A program made the translations under genes and the position numbers. Below, one piece after another: positions 10,577 through 19,074 of a stretch of DNA of 33,432 nucleotides; within the stretch, counting starts at the first letter, position 1; each line of letters begins with the position of its first letter. The DNA lies in NCBI GenBank assembly GCA_017991635.1, contig JAGOQE010000006.1, positions 1 to 33,432 of the forward strand. The letters are read 5' to 3'. The notes beneath the pieces were generated by a model. That model made no database searches and was not told where the DNA came from. It worked only from the letters and a program-made list of their open reading frames with translations. Origin of the DNA: Minisyncoccota bacterium (lineage in GTDB: Bacteria > Patescibacteriota > Minisyncoccia > Phycocordibacterales > Phycocordibacteraceae).

Positions 10577-10605
10577 AAAGAGCGCCCGAGGTTGTGCCTC
10601 GGGCG
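10575..10605 (-). terminator. Terminator between ychF and the converging cysteine hydrolase gene
   Basis: CGCCCGAGG (10583-10591) pairs with CCTCGGGCG (10597-10605). On the minus strand the stem is followed by a CTCTTTTT run, so it mainly ends the minus-strand gene, although the hairpin also lies directly after ychF. Confidence 0.8.
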
Positions 10606-10622
10606 TCCGTGTGACATTTGCG

Positions 10623-11162
10623 TCACGAAATTCGCGGAATATCGAGCGAAAGCTCACCATTTCTGCTGTACCACCACAGGCTCTTGTCTCTCCTTTTGTT
10701 TCGTGGCGAGTCAGAAATGAGTTTCTCGGAAGTGATAATGCGTAGTCCGTACTTTACAGCCGACTGCGCCGTTTCAAATACGCAATAGCTGGCATTCACG
10801 CCTGCGAGAATTACTTCCTCGACTCCCAATTCTTCTAGGAAGGAACGGAGTGCCGTGCCAAGAAAGGCATTGTTGTTCTTCTTCACGATAAAGTACAGGT
10901 TGCGGTAGCCACTGAGTTCCACTTGAAGCTCGGGAATGGTAGAACCGCTACCCTTATACTCAATAACAATAATAGGTACATTTCGCTTCTTGCATTCACG
11001 AATCAGTTCAATCTGAGCACTAATCATTTGAGTGACTTCATCCGGGTGGTGCTTATGCAGAAACTCTTTCTGCATGTCGATGATGAATAGCGCCTTTTGC
11101 GATTGGCCGCTTGCGCGAGTTTCTCTTCCGATAAGAAAGGCAACAAGCCTCGATAGCCACAT
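10623..11162 (-). CDS. Isochorismatase-like cysteine hydrolase
   Basis: 179 residues with the family's catalytic triad in order: Asp in ALFIIDMQKEF, Lys in FIVKKNNNAFLG, Cys in AGVNASYCVFETAQSAV. The superfamily includes nicotinamidase, isochorismatase and various amidases. The region before the first strand is short, and no metal-binding DxHxxxH is evident, so nicotinamidase is not proven. It is the only minus-strand gene between 1 and 15 kb and has a strong SD (GGAGGAG, 5 nt before ATG), unlike its neighbours. That suggests a separate origin or control. Confidence 0.83.
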   Translation of the reverse strand: MWLSRLVAFLIGRETRASGQSQKALFIIDMQKEFLHKHHPDEVTQMISAQIELIRECKKRNVPIIVIEYKGSGSTIPELQVELSGYRNLYFIVKKNNNAFLGTALRSFLEELGVEEVILAGVNASYCVFETAQSAVKYGLRIITSEKLISDSPRNKRRDKSLWWYSRNGELSLDIPRIS

Positions 11163-11220
11163 GGACTCCTCCGTACGGCAAGATGTTCTTTGGCGAATCT
11201 ATCACAGTCAATGAAAAAAG

Positions 11221-11239
11221 CCACGAAATGTGGTATAAT
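11221..11239 (+). promoter_or_regulatory. -10 box with adjoining inverted repeat, leaderless start
   Basis: TATAAT at 11234-11239 is 8 nt before the ATG at 11248. Directly upstream, CCACGAAATGTGG (11221-11233) is an inverted repeat (CCAC/GTGG) touching the -10, a possible operator. The -35 is poor. Confidence 0.55.
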
Positions 11240-11247
11240 CAAAGGAT

Positions 11248-12210
11248 ATGGAACACACTACAGAGGTGAGAAGCAAGGTAACACCAAAGGATTTCTTTCT
11301 CTGGGCAGGGGCAATGCTCGCTCTCTATGTTGGCATTTTCTCCCTCGTCTCGCTCATATTTGAGTACATTAATTTTGCGTTCCCAGACCCACTCGCCTAC
11401 AGTGGCGACCCATACTCTGGAGCGGTTCGTTTCGGTATGGCGTCCCTTATCGTTCTTGTCCCTACAGTGCTCTTCTTGATGCATCTCATTCGCAAGAATA
11501 TTGAAGTTGAGCCAGGCAAGGCTGAAATCTGGGTTCGTAAGTGGGCAATCATGCTCACGCTCTTTGCTGCAGGGGCGACTATCATTATCGACCTCATTAC
11601 ACTCGTTAACACGTTTCTAGGAGGAGAGATTTCAGTGCGCTTTGGTCTTAAGGTTGCCGTAGTGCTTCTTGTTGCCATTCTCGTTTTCCTCCATTTCCTT
11701 GCTGACTTCAAGGGCTATTGGATTATTGAACGCAAGAAAGCACGCTTAATTGGCATTGCTTCTGGTAGTATGGCGCTCCTTACTGTGTTTGCCGGCTTCT
11801 TTATTATCGGTTCTCCCATGGACGCGAGACTTCTTCGCTTTGATGAAGAGAAGGTGAGTGACCTTCAAGGTATTCAGTCACAGCTCACCTATCACTACCA
11901 ACAGAAGGCCGTACTCCCAGAAACCTTGTCTGAACTTAATGACGCACTCTCAGGATATATGGTTCCTGTAGACACACAAACGAAGAGTCAGTATCGTTAC
12001 GAGAAGATTTCGAAACTCTCGTTTAAACTCTGTGCAACCTTCAACAAGGAAAGTATTGATCGTAGTGGACAGGGAGACTACAAGGATATGGCTGTCTCGT
12101 ATCCGTCTGGTGGCGTTGTTGATAGCTGGTATCACGGAGCAGGTGACGTGTGCTTCACGCGTACAATTGATCCAGAGCTCTACCCAATATACGAAAAGGG
12201 TATTAGATAG
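11248..12210 (+). CDS. DUF5671-type membrane protein with C-terminal extracytoplasmic domain
   Basis: 320 residues. The first ~200 contain five hydrophobic segments (for example DFFLWAGAMLALYVGIFSLV, MASLIVLVPTVLFLMHLI, LKVAVVLLVAILVFLHFLA), matching the DUF5671 arrangement common in CPR genomes. The last ~110 residues (LQGIQSQLTYHYQQKAVLPE, then FKLCATF and GDVCFTR) resemble the tail of pilin-like or competence-type proteins and have two Cys that may pair outside the membrane. It lies 3 nt upstream of leuS with no intervening promoter, so the two are probably cotranscribed. Function unknown. Confidence 0.72.
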   Translation: MEHTTEVRSKVTPKDFFLWAGAMLALYVGIFSLVSLIFEYINFAFPDPLAYSGDPYSGAVRFGMASLIVLVPTVLFLMHLIRKNIEVEPGKAEIWVRKWAIMLTLFAAGATIIIDLITLVNTFLGGEISVRFGLKVAVVLLVAILVFLHFLADFKGYWIIERKKARLIGIASGSMALLTVFAGFFIIGSPMDARLLRFDEEKVSDLQGIQSQLTYHYQQKAVLPETLSELNDALSGYMVPVDTQTKSQYRYEKISKLSFKLCATFNKESIDRSGQGDYKDMAVSYPSGGVVDSWYHGAGDVCFTRTIDPELYPIYEKGIR

Positions 12211-12213
12211 CGT

Positions 12214-15048
12214 ATGAAAGGGTTCCGACACGACGAGATTGAGAAACATGCCCAAGAGAAGTGGGAGCGACTAGAACTTAATCGCTCCAATCTTACTGAC
12301 GATACCCGTGAACCATACTATCTTTTATTTGAGTTCCCCTACCCCTCAGGTGACCTTCACATAGGACATTGGTACGCTTTCGCGCTTACTGACATCTACG
12401 CTCGATTTCTCAGGCAAACTGGGAAGAACGTGCTTTTCCCGGTCGGTTTTGATGCCTTTGGTCTTCCCGCTGAAAACGCAGCAATAAAGCATGGAGTGAA
12501 TCCGCGCGAGTGGACCTACAAGAACATGGAGCATATGCGTACGCAGATGAAATCTATGGGTACGTCAGTGGATTGGTCACGTGAGGTCATCACGTGTGAT
12601 CCAAGCTACTACAAGTGGACGCAGTGGCTCTTCATTAAACTAATGGAACAAGGCTTAGCCGAGCGAAAGGAGGCGAGTGTGAAATGGTGTCCTAAAGACA
12701 ATACCGTACTTGCAAATGAGCAGGTTGTTGATGGTGCGTGTGAGCGTTGTGGTACTGAAGTTGAGGAGAAACGTCTTACGCAGTGGTTTATGAAGATAAC
12801 CGACTATGCCGAGCGTCTCCTTTCTGACCTGGACCCGCTTCCATGGCGCGAAGATATTAAGGAGGCACAACGCGCTTGGATTGGTAAGTCAGAGGGTGCC
12901 GCGCTCACATTTTCAATACAAAACTCCGATGAGTTTATTACGGTATTTACCACCCGTCCTGACACGGTCTTTGGCGCTACCTATGTTGTCCTCGCCCCTG
13001 AACATAAGCTTGTTGATGTGCTTAAGGACTCAATCACCAACTGGAGTAAAGTGGAGGCGTACAGAACACAAACCTCACGCAAGACTGATAGAGAGCGTTC
13101 AGAGAATAAGGAAAAGACTGGCGTAGAACTCAAGGGTGTCTCTGCAATTAATCCGGGAACTAAGGAGGCAATTCCTGTGTATCTCGCGGATTACGTCCTT
13201 GGCTCATATGGAACAGGTGCTGTTATGGCTGTGCCTGCCCATGACGAGCGTGACTATGAGTTTGCTAAAAGAATGTCACTCCCTGTAACGCACGTTGTGT
13301 TGCCTGTACGTATTGATGAGAAGAATCCTCAAATTCCCGGAAAGGAAGTGGTTTTCCGAAATCTTGTCATGGCAATTGTTCGTAATCCTAGAAATGACAC
13401 GTACTTAGTTCTCAGGGTAAAGAGTCCTGAATGGACCACCTTTGTGATTGGAGGTGTTGAAGATGGTGAGGACATTGAAACAGCCGCAAGACGTGAGATT
13501 CTCGAGGAGTCAGGCTACAAGAATCTCAAGTTCATTCGTACTCTTGGCGGTCCAATCCAGTCTGAATTTTATGCTGGCCATAAAGGAGTGAATAGAGTTG
13601 CGCACAACACAACAGTCCTATTTGAGCTTCTTGATGAGGCTCAGGAGCCTCTCTCAGAGGAAGAGGCAGATAAACACACTGTTGATTGGGTTCCTTTTTC
13701 TGAGATTACGCGCGAAAAAATGTCGCACGCTGAACTTGATATTGTTCTTGCTCGTCTAGAACAGGGCGATGGTGCCTACACAGGTGAGGGAGTGCTCGTG
13801 AACTCTGGGCCATTCAATGGGCGAAATAATGAGGAGGCCATGTGGGACATTGTTGAGTCAGTGGATGGCACAAGAACAACGAACTACCGCATCCGCGACT
13901 GGCTCGTGTCTCGTCAGCGTTACTGGGGCTGTCCAATCCCTGTTGCGTACGATCCGGAAGGAAAGCCTCATCCAATCCCTTCTGAGCATCTCCCATGGCT
14001 CTTGCCCGAGGATGTGGACTTCGCGCTTGGTGGCGCAGACTCACCTCTAAAGACCTCAAAGGAGCTTAAGGCACGAGTTGAGGCAATCTTTGGTGAGGGG
14101 TGGACACCTGAGTACGACACGCTTGATACTTTTGTCGATTCTTCTTGGTACTTCTATCGCTATCTTACGCCTACGGACGAACATCACTTCTCAGACAGCG
14201 CTCTCATGAAGAAGTGGCTACCTGTGGACCGTTACTCGGGAGGAAGTGAGCATACGACTATGCACCTTCTCTATGCGCGTTTCTTTCATAAGGCACTTCA
14301 CGACCTTGCCCTCGTGCCTGGAGAGGAGCCATTTGTAGAGCGCTTCAATCGCGGACTTATTCTTGGACCTGATGGACAGAAAATGAGTAAGTCGAAAGGT
14401 AATGTCGTTAACCCCGATGAGTGTGTGAAGGAATTTGGCGCAGACGCTATTCGCGCATACCTTGCCTTTATTGGTCCCTACAACGAGTCTGGCACCTACC
14501 CTTGGAATCTGGACGGTGTGAAGAGTATGCGTACGTTCCTTGAGCGAGTACAGAAGCTCAAAGACAAGGTGGTGGAATGTCCTGGCTCACTCGCTCGTCC
14601 CATTGCGCGTACCGCGCAGGGTGTTTCTGAGGACACTACTAAGTTCAAATACAATACGGCTCTCGCAAAGCTCATGACGCTTGTCCGAGAGTTTGAGAAG
14701 GCACCTGCAATCACACTCGCGGAGTATCACGACCTGCTCACTCTTCTTGCTCCATACGCTCCACACCTGAGCGAGCATTTGTACGGTGAAGGGCAGGAGT
14801 ACGAAAGTATTCACCTTCGTCCGTTCCCAGTAGTGGATGGAGCGCTCCTTGAAGAGGACACAGAGACGCTTACCGTGCAGGTCTTAGGCAAGAAACGTGC
14901 CGAACTGACCGTGCCGAAGGGCTCTGACGAGGCGTTTGTTGTTGGGGAGGCGAAGAAGCTTCCTGAGGTCTCAAAGTATCTTGACGGAAAGGAAATAAAT
15001 CGTGTAATCTACGTTTCTGGGCGTATTTTGAACTTCGTGGTTTCTTAG
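12214..15048 (+). CDS. leuS: Leucyl-tRNA synthetase with inserted NUDIX hydrolase domain
   Basis: 944 residues. Class Ia features are complete: HIGH at 49-52 in SGDLHIGHWYAF, KMSKS at 723-727 in GQKMSKSKGN, the catalytic-core DSSWYFYRY and YSGGSEHTTMHLLYARFF, and RDWLVSRQRYWGCPIP. The CP1 editing domain is seen as FTTRPDTVFGATYVVLAPEH and GTGAVMAVPAHDERDYEFA. After LPVTHVVLP, about 150 extra residues (roughly 370-517) form a NUDIX domain. Its box at 413-435 fits GX5EX7REUXEEXGU exactly, ending in RREILEESGY. The chain then returns to the normal LeuRS sequence EGVLVNSGPFNG. The frame is continuous, so this is a true fusion. Attachment of Leu to tRNA is certain; the NUDIX substrate is unknown. 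Confidence 0.96.
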   Translation: MKGFRHDEIEKHAQEKWERLELNRSNLTDDTREPYYLLFEFPYPSGDLHIGHWYAFALTDIYARFLRQTGKNVLFPVGFDAFGLPAENAAIKHGVNPREWTYKNMEHMRTQMKSMGTSVDWSREVITCDPSYYKWTQWLFIKLMEQGLAERKEASVKWCPKDNTVLANEQVVDGACERCGTEVEEKRLTQWFMKITDYAERLLSDLDPLPWREDIKEAQRAWIGKSEGAALTFSIQNSDEFITVFTTRPDTVFGATYVVLAPEHKLVDVLKDSITNWSKVEAYRTQTSRKTDRERSENKEKTGVELKGVSAINPGTKEAIPVYLADYVLGSYGTGAVMAVPAHDERDYEFAKRMSLPVTHVVLPVRIDEKNPQIPGKEVVFRNLVMAIVRNPRNDTYLVLRVKSPEWTTFVIGGVEDGEDIETAARREILEESGYKNLKFIRTLGGPIQSEFYAGHKGVNRVAHNTTVLFELLDEAQEPLSEEEADKHTVDWVPFSEITREKMSHAELDIVLARLEQGDGAYTGEGVLVNSGPFNGRNNEEAMWDIVESVDGTRTTNYRIRDWLVSRQRYWGCPIPVAYDPEGKPHPIPSEHLPWLLPEDVDFALGGADSPLKTSKELKARVEAIFGEGWTPEYDTLDTFVDSSWYFYRYLTPTDEHHFSDSALMKKWLPVDRYSGGSEHTTMHLLYARFFHKALHDLALVPGEEPFVERFNRGLILGPDGQKMSKSKGNVVNPDECVKEFGADAIRAYLAFIGPYNESGTYPWNLDGVKSMRTFLERVQKLKDKVVECPGSLARPIARTAQGVSEDTTKFKYNTALAKLMTLVREFEKAPAITLAEYHDLLTLLAPYAPHLSEHLYGEGQEYESIHLRPFPVVDGALLEEDTETLTVQVLGKKRAELTVPKGSDEAFVVGEAKKLPEVSKYLDGKEINRVIYVSGRILNFVVS

Positions 15049-15121
15049 AATCGAGTACCAAAATATGGCTTATTTGCTCACTTTTATGAGCGTAGGGTAG
15101 GCAAAAAAGCCTCAAAAACGA

Positions 15122-15151
15122 TTGACAAAAGGGGGTTCGGCATGCTATCAT
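15122..15151 (+). promoter_or_regulatory. Sigma70-type promoter of the 3D-domain gene
   Basis: A consensus TTGACA (15122-15127), 18-nt spacer and TATCAT (15146-15151). The start would be near 15158, giving a leader of about 28 nt without an SD. Confidence 0.78.
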
Positions 15152-15185
15152 ACCCAAGCAAGAAAGCTTCGGCTGACTTGCGAAT

Positions 15186-15830
15186 ATGCATCCCGTATTA
15201 CTAGGCCTTGTTGGCCTTTTCGTTTTGTCTAACGGTGGTCAAGCGCCGGTTCCGACCCCGGCTTCTCAGATAATCCCTGAGTCAAGCCAGGCGGTCAGTG
15301 CACTATCGGAGTCAACATCTCTTCCCGGAGGTACGACGAAGAAGGTGGCTGCACGGAGCCAGGATGGAGCGCTTGAACGTTATGACGTGTCGCTTACTGC
15401 ATACAACGCTGTGCCGTCGCAAACAGATGGAGATCCGTTTACGACAGCCAGTGGTGCGTACTCCAACCCTGAGGTTGTAGCCGCACGGTCAGTTGACCTT
15501 GCAGGAAGCCTTCCTTTCGGTACAGTCGTCGCAATCTCACGTACCGCTTCGGATTCATCTTGGTGTAACTACTCTAAGGTTGAGTCTCTGATCGGATATC
15601 GCGTGATTGCTGACAGCATGAACTCACGTATTGTTAATCACGTGGACGTGCTTCTCCCTACGGACGAGACTGTTTCCTTGGATGGCCATCAGGTTTCCGC
15701 AGCCCGAGCAATCGGAAAGTGTGACCAGGTGGAAGTACGTGTCGTGGGCTACGTAAATGTCTCGGAAATCCCTGACACTCAAGCAGAACTCGCACGCCTC
15801 ATTGAAGGTACAGAACTCGCTCGCAGATAA
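15186..15830 (+). CDS. 3D-domain (RlpA-like barrel) exported protein
   Basis: 214 residues. The N-terminus MHPVLLGLVGLFVLSNGGQA is a short export or anchor segment, followed by a Pro/Ser-rich linker. From about residue 68 the sequence matches the 3D (three-aspartate) domain of MltA- and YuiC-like proteins: LTAYNAVPSQTDGDPFTTAS, then SLPFGTVVAIS and YRVIADSMNSRIVNHVDVLL. This double-psi barrel is found in peptidoglycan-cleaving enzymes, so a role in cell-wall turnover fits with the GH18, VanY and beta-lactamase-like genes downstream. No SD despite a good promoter. Confidence 0.8.
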   Translation: MHPVLLGLVGLFVLSNGGQAPVPTPASQIIPESSQAVSALSESTSLPGGTTKKVAARSQDGALERYDVSLTAYNAVPSQTDGDPFTTASGAYSNPEVVAARSVDLAGSLPFGTVVAISRTASDSSWCNYSKVESLIGYRVIADSMNSRIVNHVDVLLPTDETVSLDGHQVSAARAIGKCDQVEVRVVGYVNVSEIPDTQAELARLIEGTELARR

Positions 15831-15844
15831 TATTCACGAGTCCG

Positions 15845-15877
15845 AAAAAACCCGCTTGCAATGCACGCGGGTTTTTT
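15845..15877 (+). terminator. Rho-independent terminator
   Basis: AAAAAACCCGC (15845-15855) pairs with GCGGGTTTTTT (15867-15877). It ends the 3D-domain transcript, and the A-run also makes it usable from the other side. Confidence 0.9.
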
Positions 15878-15902
15878 CTTTGATGTATGTCACACAAAAA
15901 CG

Positions 15903-15908
15903 TATACT
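15903..15908 (+). promoter_or_regulatory. TATACT -10 box, leaderless start
   Basis: TATACT lies 8 nt before the ATG at 15917 and directly after the preceding terminator. It decides the start of the glycosidase gene. Confidence 0.58.
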
Positions 15909-15916
15909 CAATATAT

Positions 15917-17095
15917 ATGAAGTACTTTTATATTTCTCTAGCGCTCGTGGTGGTTCTTTTTGCGCCTCAGGTTTCCTTTGCGTCCGGTGACGTAGAAGTG
16001 TCGGGGTGGATTCCTTATTGGAGAGCAAGCGAAGGTTCCAAGGCAACAGTTTCGCACATTACCGCCTTTAGCGAGGTTAGTCCCTTTGGCTATACGGTCA
16101 AAAAGGACGGAACGCTCTATGACGCGATGAAGCTGAAGAACTCCGCATGGAAGAAGTTATTCACTTCAGCAAGGAAAAACCATGTGCTTATACTGCCGAG
16201 CGTAATGATGAGCGATGGTGCACAAATTCACGCTATTCTCTCAGACAGCACTCAGCGAGCTAAACACATTGACTCGATCATGTCTGAGGTAGAGAAACAT
16301 GATTTTGATGGTATTGATATTGACTATGAAGGCAAGAAGGCTTCAACTCGGGAGTACTTCTCTACATTTCTTAAGGAACTCAAGGCAGAACTTGGCGACA
16401 AGATTCTTGTGTGTACTATCGAAGCCCGTACGCCTCCAGAATCTCTCTACAGTACCGTGCCTGCGACGCTTGAGTATGCAAATGACTATCCAAGCATAAA
16501 TAAGTATTGTGATCGAGTACGTATCATGACGTATGACCAGCAGACGGCTGATATAAAGCTTAATGCTGAAGCTGCACATCCTTATGCGCCTGTGTCTGAC
16601 ACGCGTTGGGTGCGCAAGGTAATGGAATTTACTAAGAAAAGTATTGATGCAGACAAGCTCTCACTTGGTATCCCAACCTACGGGCACGAATACGAAATAA
16701 CCGTATATGCAAATGGCCTGTACGGGTATAAGAAGCTTTGGGCGTTCAACCCAAAGTACGCAACAGATATGGCCAAGAAGAAGAAAGTAACACCTGCTCG
16801 CTCTGAGTCGGGTGAAATGGTCGTAGCCTACTTGCCTAAAAAACTTCCTAAGACGCCCGAAAAGGTTACCGTGAAGGCACCAGAGGACGCCTCTAAGGCC
16901 GAGATGGCGATTTACGAGGCTCGGGCGTACGCTCTTGCTACTGGTAACCCCACCAAGGTTAATGTCATGTGGTGGAGCGATGCTGGAGCTATTAAGGACA
17001 AGGCTGACCTTGCTCGAGAACTTGGTATTCGTGGAGTTGGTATCTTCAAGATCGACGGAGGTTTCGACAAGGGTCTCTGGAACGCGCTCAAGTAG
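15917..17095 (+). CDS. Exported GH18-family glycosidase-like protein
   Basis: 392 residues with a signal peptide (MKYFYISLALVVVLFAPQVSFASG). The mature part is a TIM-barrel GH18 domain like those of YaaH/YdhD spore-cortex hydrolases. It begins VSGWIPYWR and carries DGIDIDYE at 131-138, which is the full DxxDxDxE active-site motif with catalytic E138, then RIMTYDQ and LGIPTYGHEY. Expected substrates are beta-1,4-linked N-acetylhexosamines in chitin or peptidoglycan. An ATG at 15887 would put the promoter and part of a terminator in the coding region, so 15917 is chosen. The stop codon abuts the stop of vanY. Confidence 0.88.
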   Translation: MKYFYISLALVVVLFAPQVSFASGDVEVSGWIPYWRASEGSKATVSHITAFSEVSPFGYTVKKDGTLYDAMKLKNSAWKKLFTSARKNHVLILPSVMMSDGAQIHAILSDSTQRAKHIDSIMSEVEKHDFDGIDIDYEGKKASTREYFSTFLKELKAELGDKILVCTIEARTPPESLYSTVPATLEYANDYPSINKYCDRVRIMTYDQQTADIKLNAEAAHPYAPVSDTRWVRKVMEFTKKSIDADKLSLGIPTYGHEYEITVYANGLYGYKKLWAFNPKYATDMAKKKKVTPARSESGEMVVAYLPKKLPKTPEKVTVKAPEDASKAEMAIYEARAYALATGNPTKVNVMWWSDAGAIKDKADLARELGIRGVGIFKIDGGFDKGLWNALK

Positions 17096-17998
17096 CTAGT
17101 CGAAGATAGTGATGAGGTAGGTATCTATTTCCCGCTCACCAAGGTCGTACAGGTGCTTTTCTTCGTTATACAGATAAGTGGCGAGTGATTCACCGACGTA
17201 ACGCCAGTGCCAAGGCTCATATTGGTAGTAGGTATTATTCTTTGGGTAGGACAGTGTAAAACCGTACTCGTGAGCATGCTCAACAAGCCATGCATAGCCC
17301 TTTGTTTGGTCAAAGGTATTCCATGACCGACCATTGAGAGGTGTGCCAAGGTCAACCGTAGTCCCAAGCTGGTGTTCGGAGTAGCCCTGATCAGCTGAAA
17401 AGGCGTTTGCGCCTGTGCCGTACTTAACGACGTACCCGTCCTTTAGTGCGGCCTGCTCTCCAAACGATCGGTACGCGGAAAGAACAGTAAGTTCTGCGCC
17501 GTCATCCTTTGCGTCAGTAAGCATTCTCTCGAGGGACGCACGCACATTTGCGTGTATCAGAAGTTTCTTGCCCTCATCAAAGACAAAGTCACTATCAATG
17601 ACAGACAGACCAGATGGTTGGTAGTGCTCATTTAAGAAATAGACACGCGAGTATTTTTTTAAAAGCTCGGGGTCAAGTGAGTTGAGTTTTTCTAGAGTTC
17701 CTACTGAGCTGGCGACTTCGGACACCTTTGCTTCAAAAGCGTCGTTTCGCGCTCGTTCGTTCTGATACTCTTCTTGAAAGACGTTGCGCTCGTTTGCAAG
17801 GTCTGTCATCTCATCCTGCAGTGTGGCAATCTTTTCATACTGTAGAGCGCTGTCAGCTAGAAAATCCGTCACCACGCTTCTGTGAGACAGTTCGCGGTAC
17901 GTAAGCACTGCCACGAGGATGCCTGTCGTAGCTGTTAGAGCGAGTAAGGAGACTTTTGACCAGCGAGGAAGTGCGTTCATGTCTACTAACCATCGCAT
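17096..17998 (-). CDS. vanY: VanY-type D-Ala-D-Ala carboxypeptidase (peptidase M15B)
   Basis: About 300 residues. An N-terminal membrane anchor (VSLLALTATTGILVAVLTY) and a coiled-coil stretch precede the zinc peptidase domain. The domain shows SAYRSFGEQ, then YSEHQLGTTVDLG with the His and Asp zinc ligands, and EPWHWRYVG with the third ligand. M15B enzymes trim the terminal D-Ala of peptidoglycan stem peptides. The frame extends to a TTG at 18010; ATGs at 17998 and 17980 are more ordinary starts, and none has an SD. It is transcribed toward the GH18 gene. Confidence 0.88.
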   Translation of the reverse strand: MRWLVDMNALPRWSKVSLLALTATTGILVAVLTYRELSHRSVVTDFLADSALQYEKIATLQDEMTDLANERNVFQEEYQNERARNDAFEAKVSEVASSVGTLEKLNSLDPELLKKYSRVYFLNEHYQPSGLSVIDSDFVFDEGKKLLIHANVRASLERMLTDAKDDGAELTVLSAYRSFGEQAALKDGYVVKYGTGANAFSADQGYSEHQLGTTVDLGTPLNGRSWNTFDQTKGYAWLVEHAHEYGFTLSYPKNNTYYQYEPWHWRYVGESLATYLYNEEKHLYDLGEREIDTYLITIFD

Positions 17999-18080
17999 AT
18001 ATGAATTCAAAAGTCATTCCACAGGCGTTTTCACCAAACACACGGTAGTATAGAGAACGCACTAATCACTATTCATACGC

Positions 18081-18491
18081 ATGTCATCTACATCAAAAGC
18101 GCCCACAGTACTCGTTAAACGCTCTTCAGCAGGGTTAGGACTCTTTGCGGGAGAACCAATCAAGAAGGGAACCTTTATTATCGAGTATGTGGGTAGGGTC
18201 ATTTCGAAAGAGGAGGAAGAAACCTCAAGAAGTAAGTACCTATTTGAAGTTTCAAGCAAAAAAACTATTGACGGTTCGGACAGGAGTAATACTGCCCGAT
18301 ATATTAATCATGCGTGCAAACCAAACGCAGAGGCCGAGATTAAGTCAGGTCGAGTTATGATCTCTGCAATCAAGAATATTGCGAGTGGTGATGAGATTAC
18401 GTATGACTACGGTAAAGAGTATGTAAATGAGCATATCAAGCCACACGGCTGTAAATGTGCCTCATGCATAGCTAAGCGCTCTGCAGTGTAA
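18081..18491 (+). CDS. SET-domain protein-lysine methyltransferase
   Basis: 136 residues, a compact SET domain with post-SET zinc site. Motifs in order: GLGLFA (18-23), IEYVG (34-38), RYINHACKPN (73-82, the NHxCxPN pseudoknot motif), EITYDYG (105-111) and CKCASC (124-129). These are the SAM- and lysine-binding elements of eukaryotic histone methyltransferases. SET proteins occur in some bacteria, such as Chlamydia. A small basic or DNA-binding protein is a likely type of substrate, but this is inference. It is divergent from vanY across an 82-bp gap and lacks an SD. Confidence 0.92.
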   Translation: MSSTSKAPTVLVKRSSAGLGLFAGEPIKKGTFIIEYVGRVISKEEEETSRSKYLFEVSSKKTIDGSDRSNTARYINHACKPNAEAEIKSGRVMISAIKNIASGDEITYDYGKEYVNEHIKPHGCKCASCIAKRSAV

Positions 18492-18495
18492 GTAT

Positions 18496-18524
18496 TTTAC
18501 GTGCCTGCCTAAGGGCGTTATAGT
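18496..18524 (+). promoter_or_regulatory. Promoter of the DUF454 gene
   Basis: TTTACG (18496-18501), 17-nt spacer, TATAGT (18519-18524). Transcription would start about 21 nt before the ATG, with an SD-like GAGGGG in the leader. Confidence 0.62.
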
Positions 18525-18551
18525 CAGGATAGAGAGAAAGAGGGGAACATA

Positions 18552-19019
18552 ATGATTCGTAAGGTATACACGGCTTTTAAGCCGTTTTTGAGGTTCGTCG
18601 CCGTCCCGCTCGGTTTCGTGTTCTTTGCACTTGGGTGTGCAGGAGTAGTGTTGCCACTTATTCCACATACGCCGTTCTTCATACTTACGGCAGTTTTGTG
18701 GGGATATGGTTCTGACACGCTGTATCGCTGGCTTCACACGCTCCCAGTCGTTGGTGCTTCGCTTGACGCTTGGAGTAAAGAGGGTGCGGTGCCGCTTCAC
18801 GCAAAGGTGCTGTCGGCTGTTACGCTCGCCGTAGGTATTACTCTTGCCATTACTGTCGGACCTTGGCTTTGGTACCAGATTGTTATCCCGATTATCCTGG
18901 TAATTGTCCTTCTGTTCATTGCCTCCAGGCCCAGGCCTTCGCATCAAAAGCGTGAAATAGTCTCATTATGGGCTGCTTTTGTCCTGTGGGGTAGGGCTCG
19001 CAAGAGTAGTGCTTCTTAA
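18552..19019 (+). CDS. DUF454 (YbaN) family inner-membrane protein
   Basis: 155 residues. The family pattern is seen in GFVFFALGCAGVVLPLIPHT followed by PFFILTAVLWGYGSDTLYRW, then LHTLPVVGASLDAWSKEGAV and PLHAKVL. Two further hydrophobic segments follow (VTLAVGITLAITVG, IVIPIILVIVLLFIA). The function of YbaN-type proteins is not established. This is the one clear plus-strand gene with an SD (GAGGGG, 6-7 nt before ATG). Confidence 0.85.
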   Translation: MIRKVYTAFKPFLRFVAVPLGFVFFALGCAGVVLPLIPHTPFFILTAVLWGYGSDTLYRWLHTLPVVGASLDAWSKEGAVPLHAKVLSAVTLAVGITLAITVGPWLWYQIVIPIILVIVLLFIASRPRPSHQKREIVSLWAAFVLWGRARKSSAS

Positions 19020-19033
19020 GCGCACCCAATACA

Positions 19034-19074
19034 CATGGCCTGTACCCACAAGTACAGGCCATGGCTATTTTTTT
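19034..19074 (+). terminator. Strong Rho-independent terminator
   Basis: A perfect 12-bp stem, CATGGCCTGTAC (19034-19045) with GTACAGGCCATG (19052-19063), is followed by GCTA and seven T. It rules out the ATG inside the stem (19035) as a gene start. Confidence 0.92.

Noticed and set aside
13306-13770. Separate NUDIX gene or frameshift within leuS
   Set aside because: The frame is continuous on both sides with no stop or internal start signal; LeuRS sequence resumes in the same frame.
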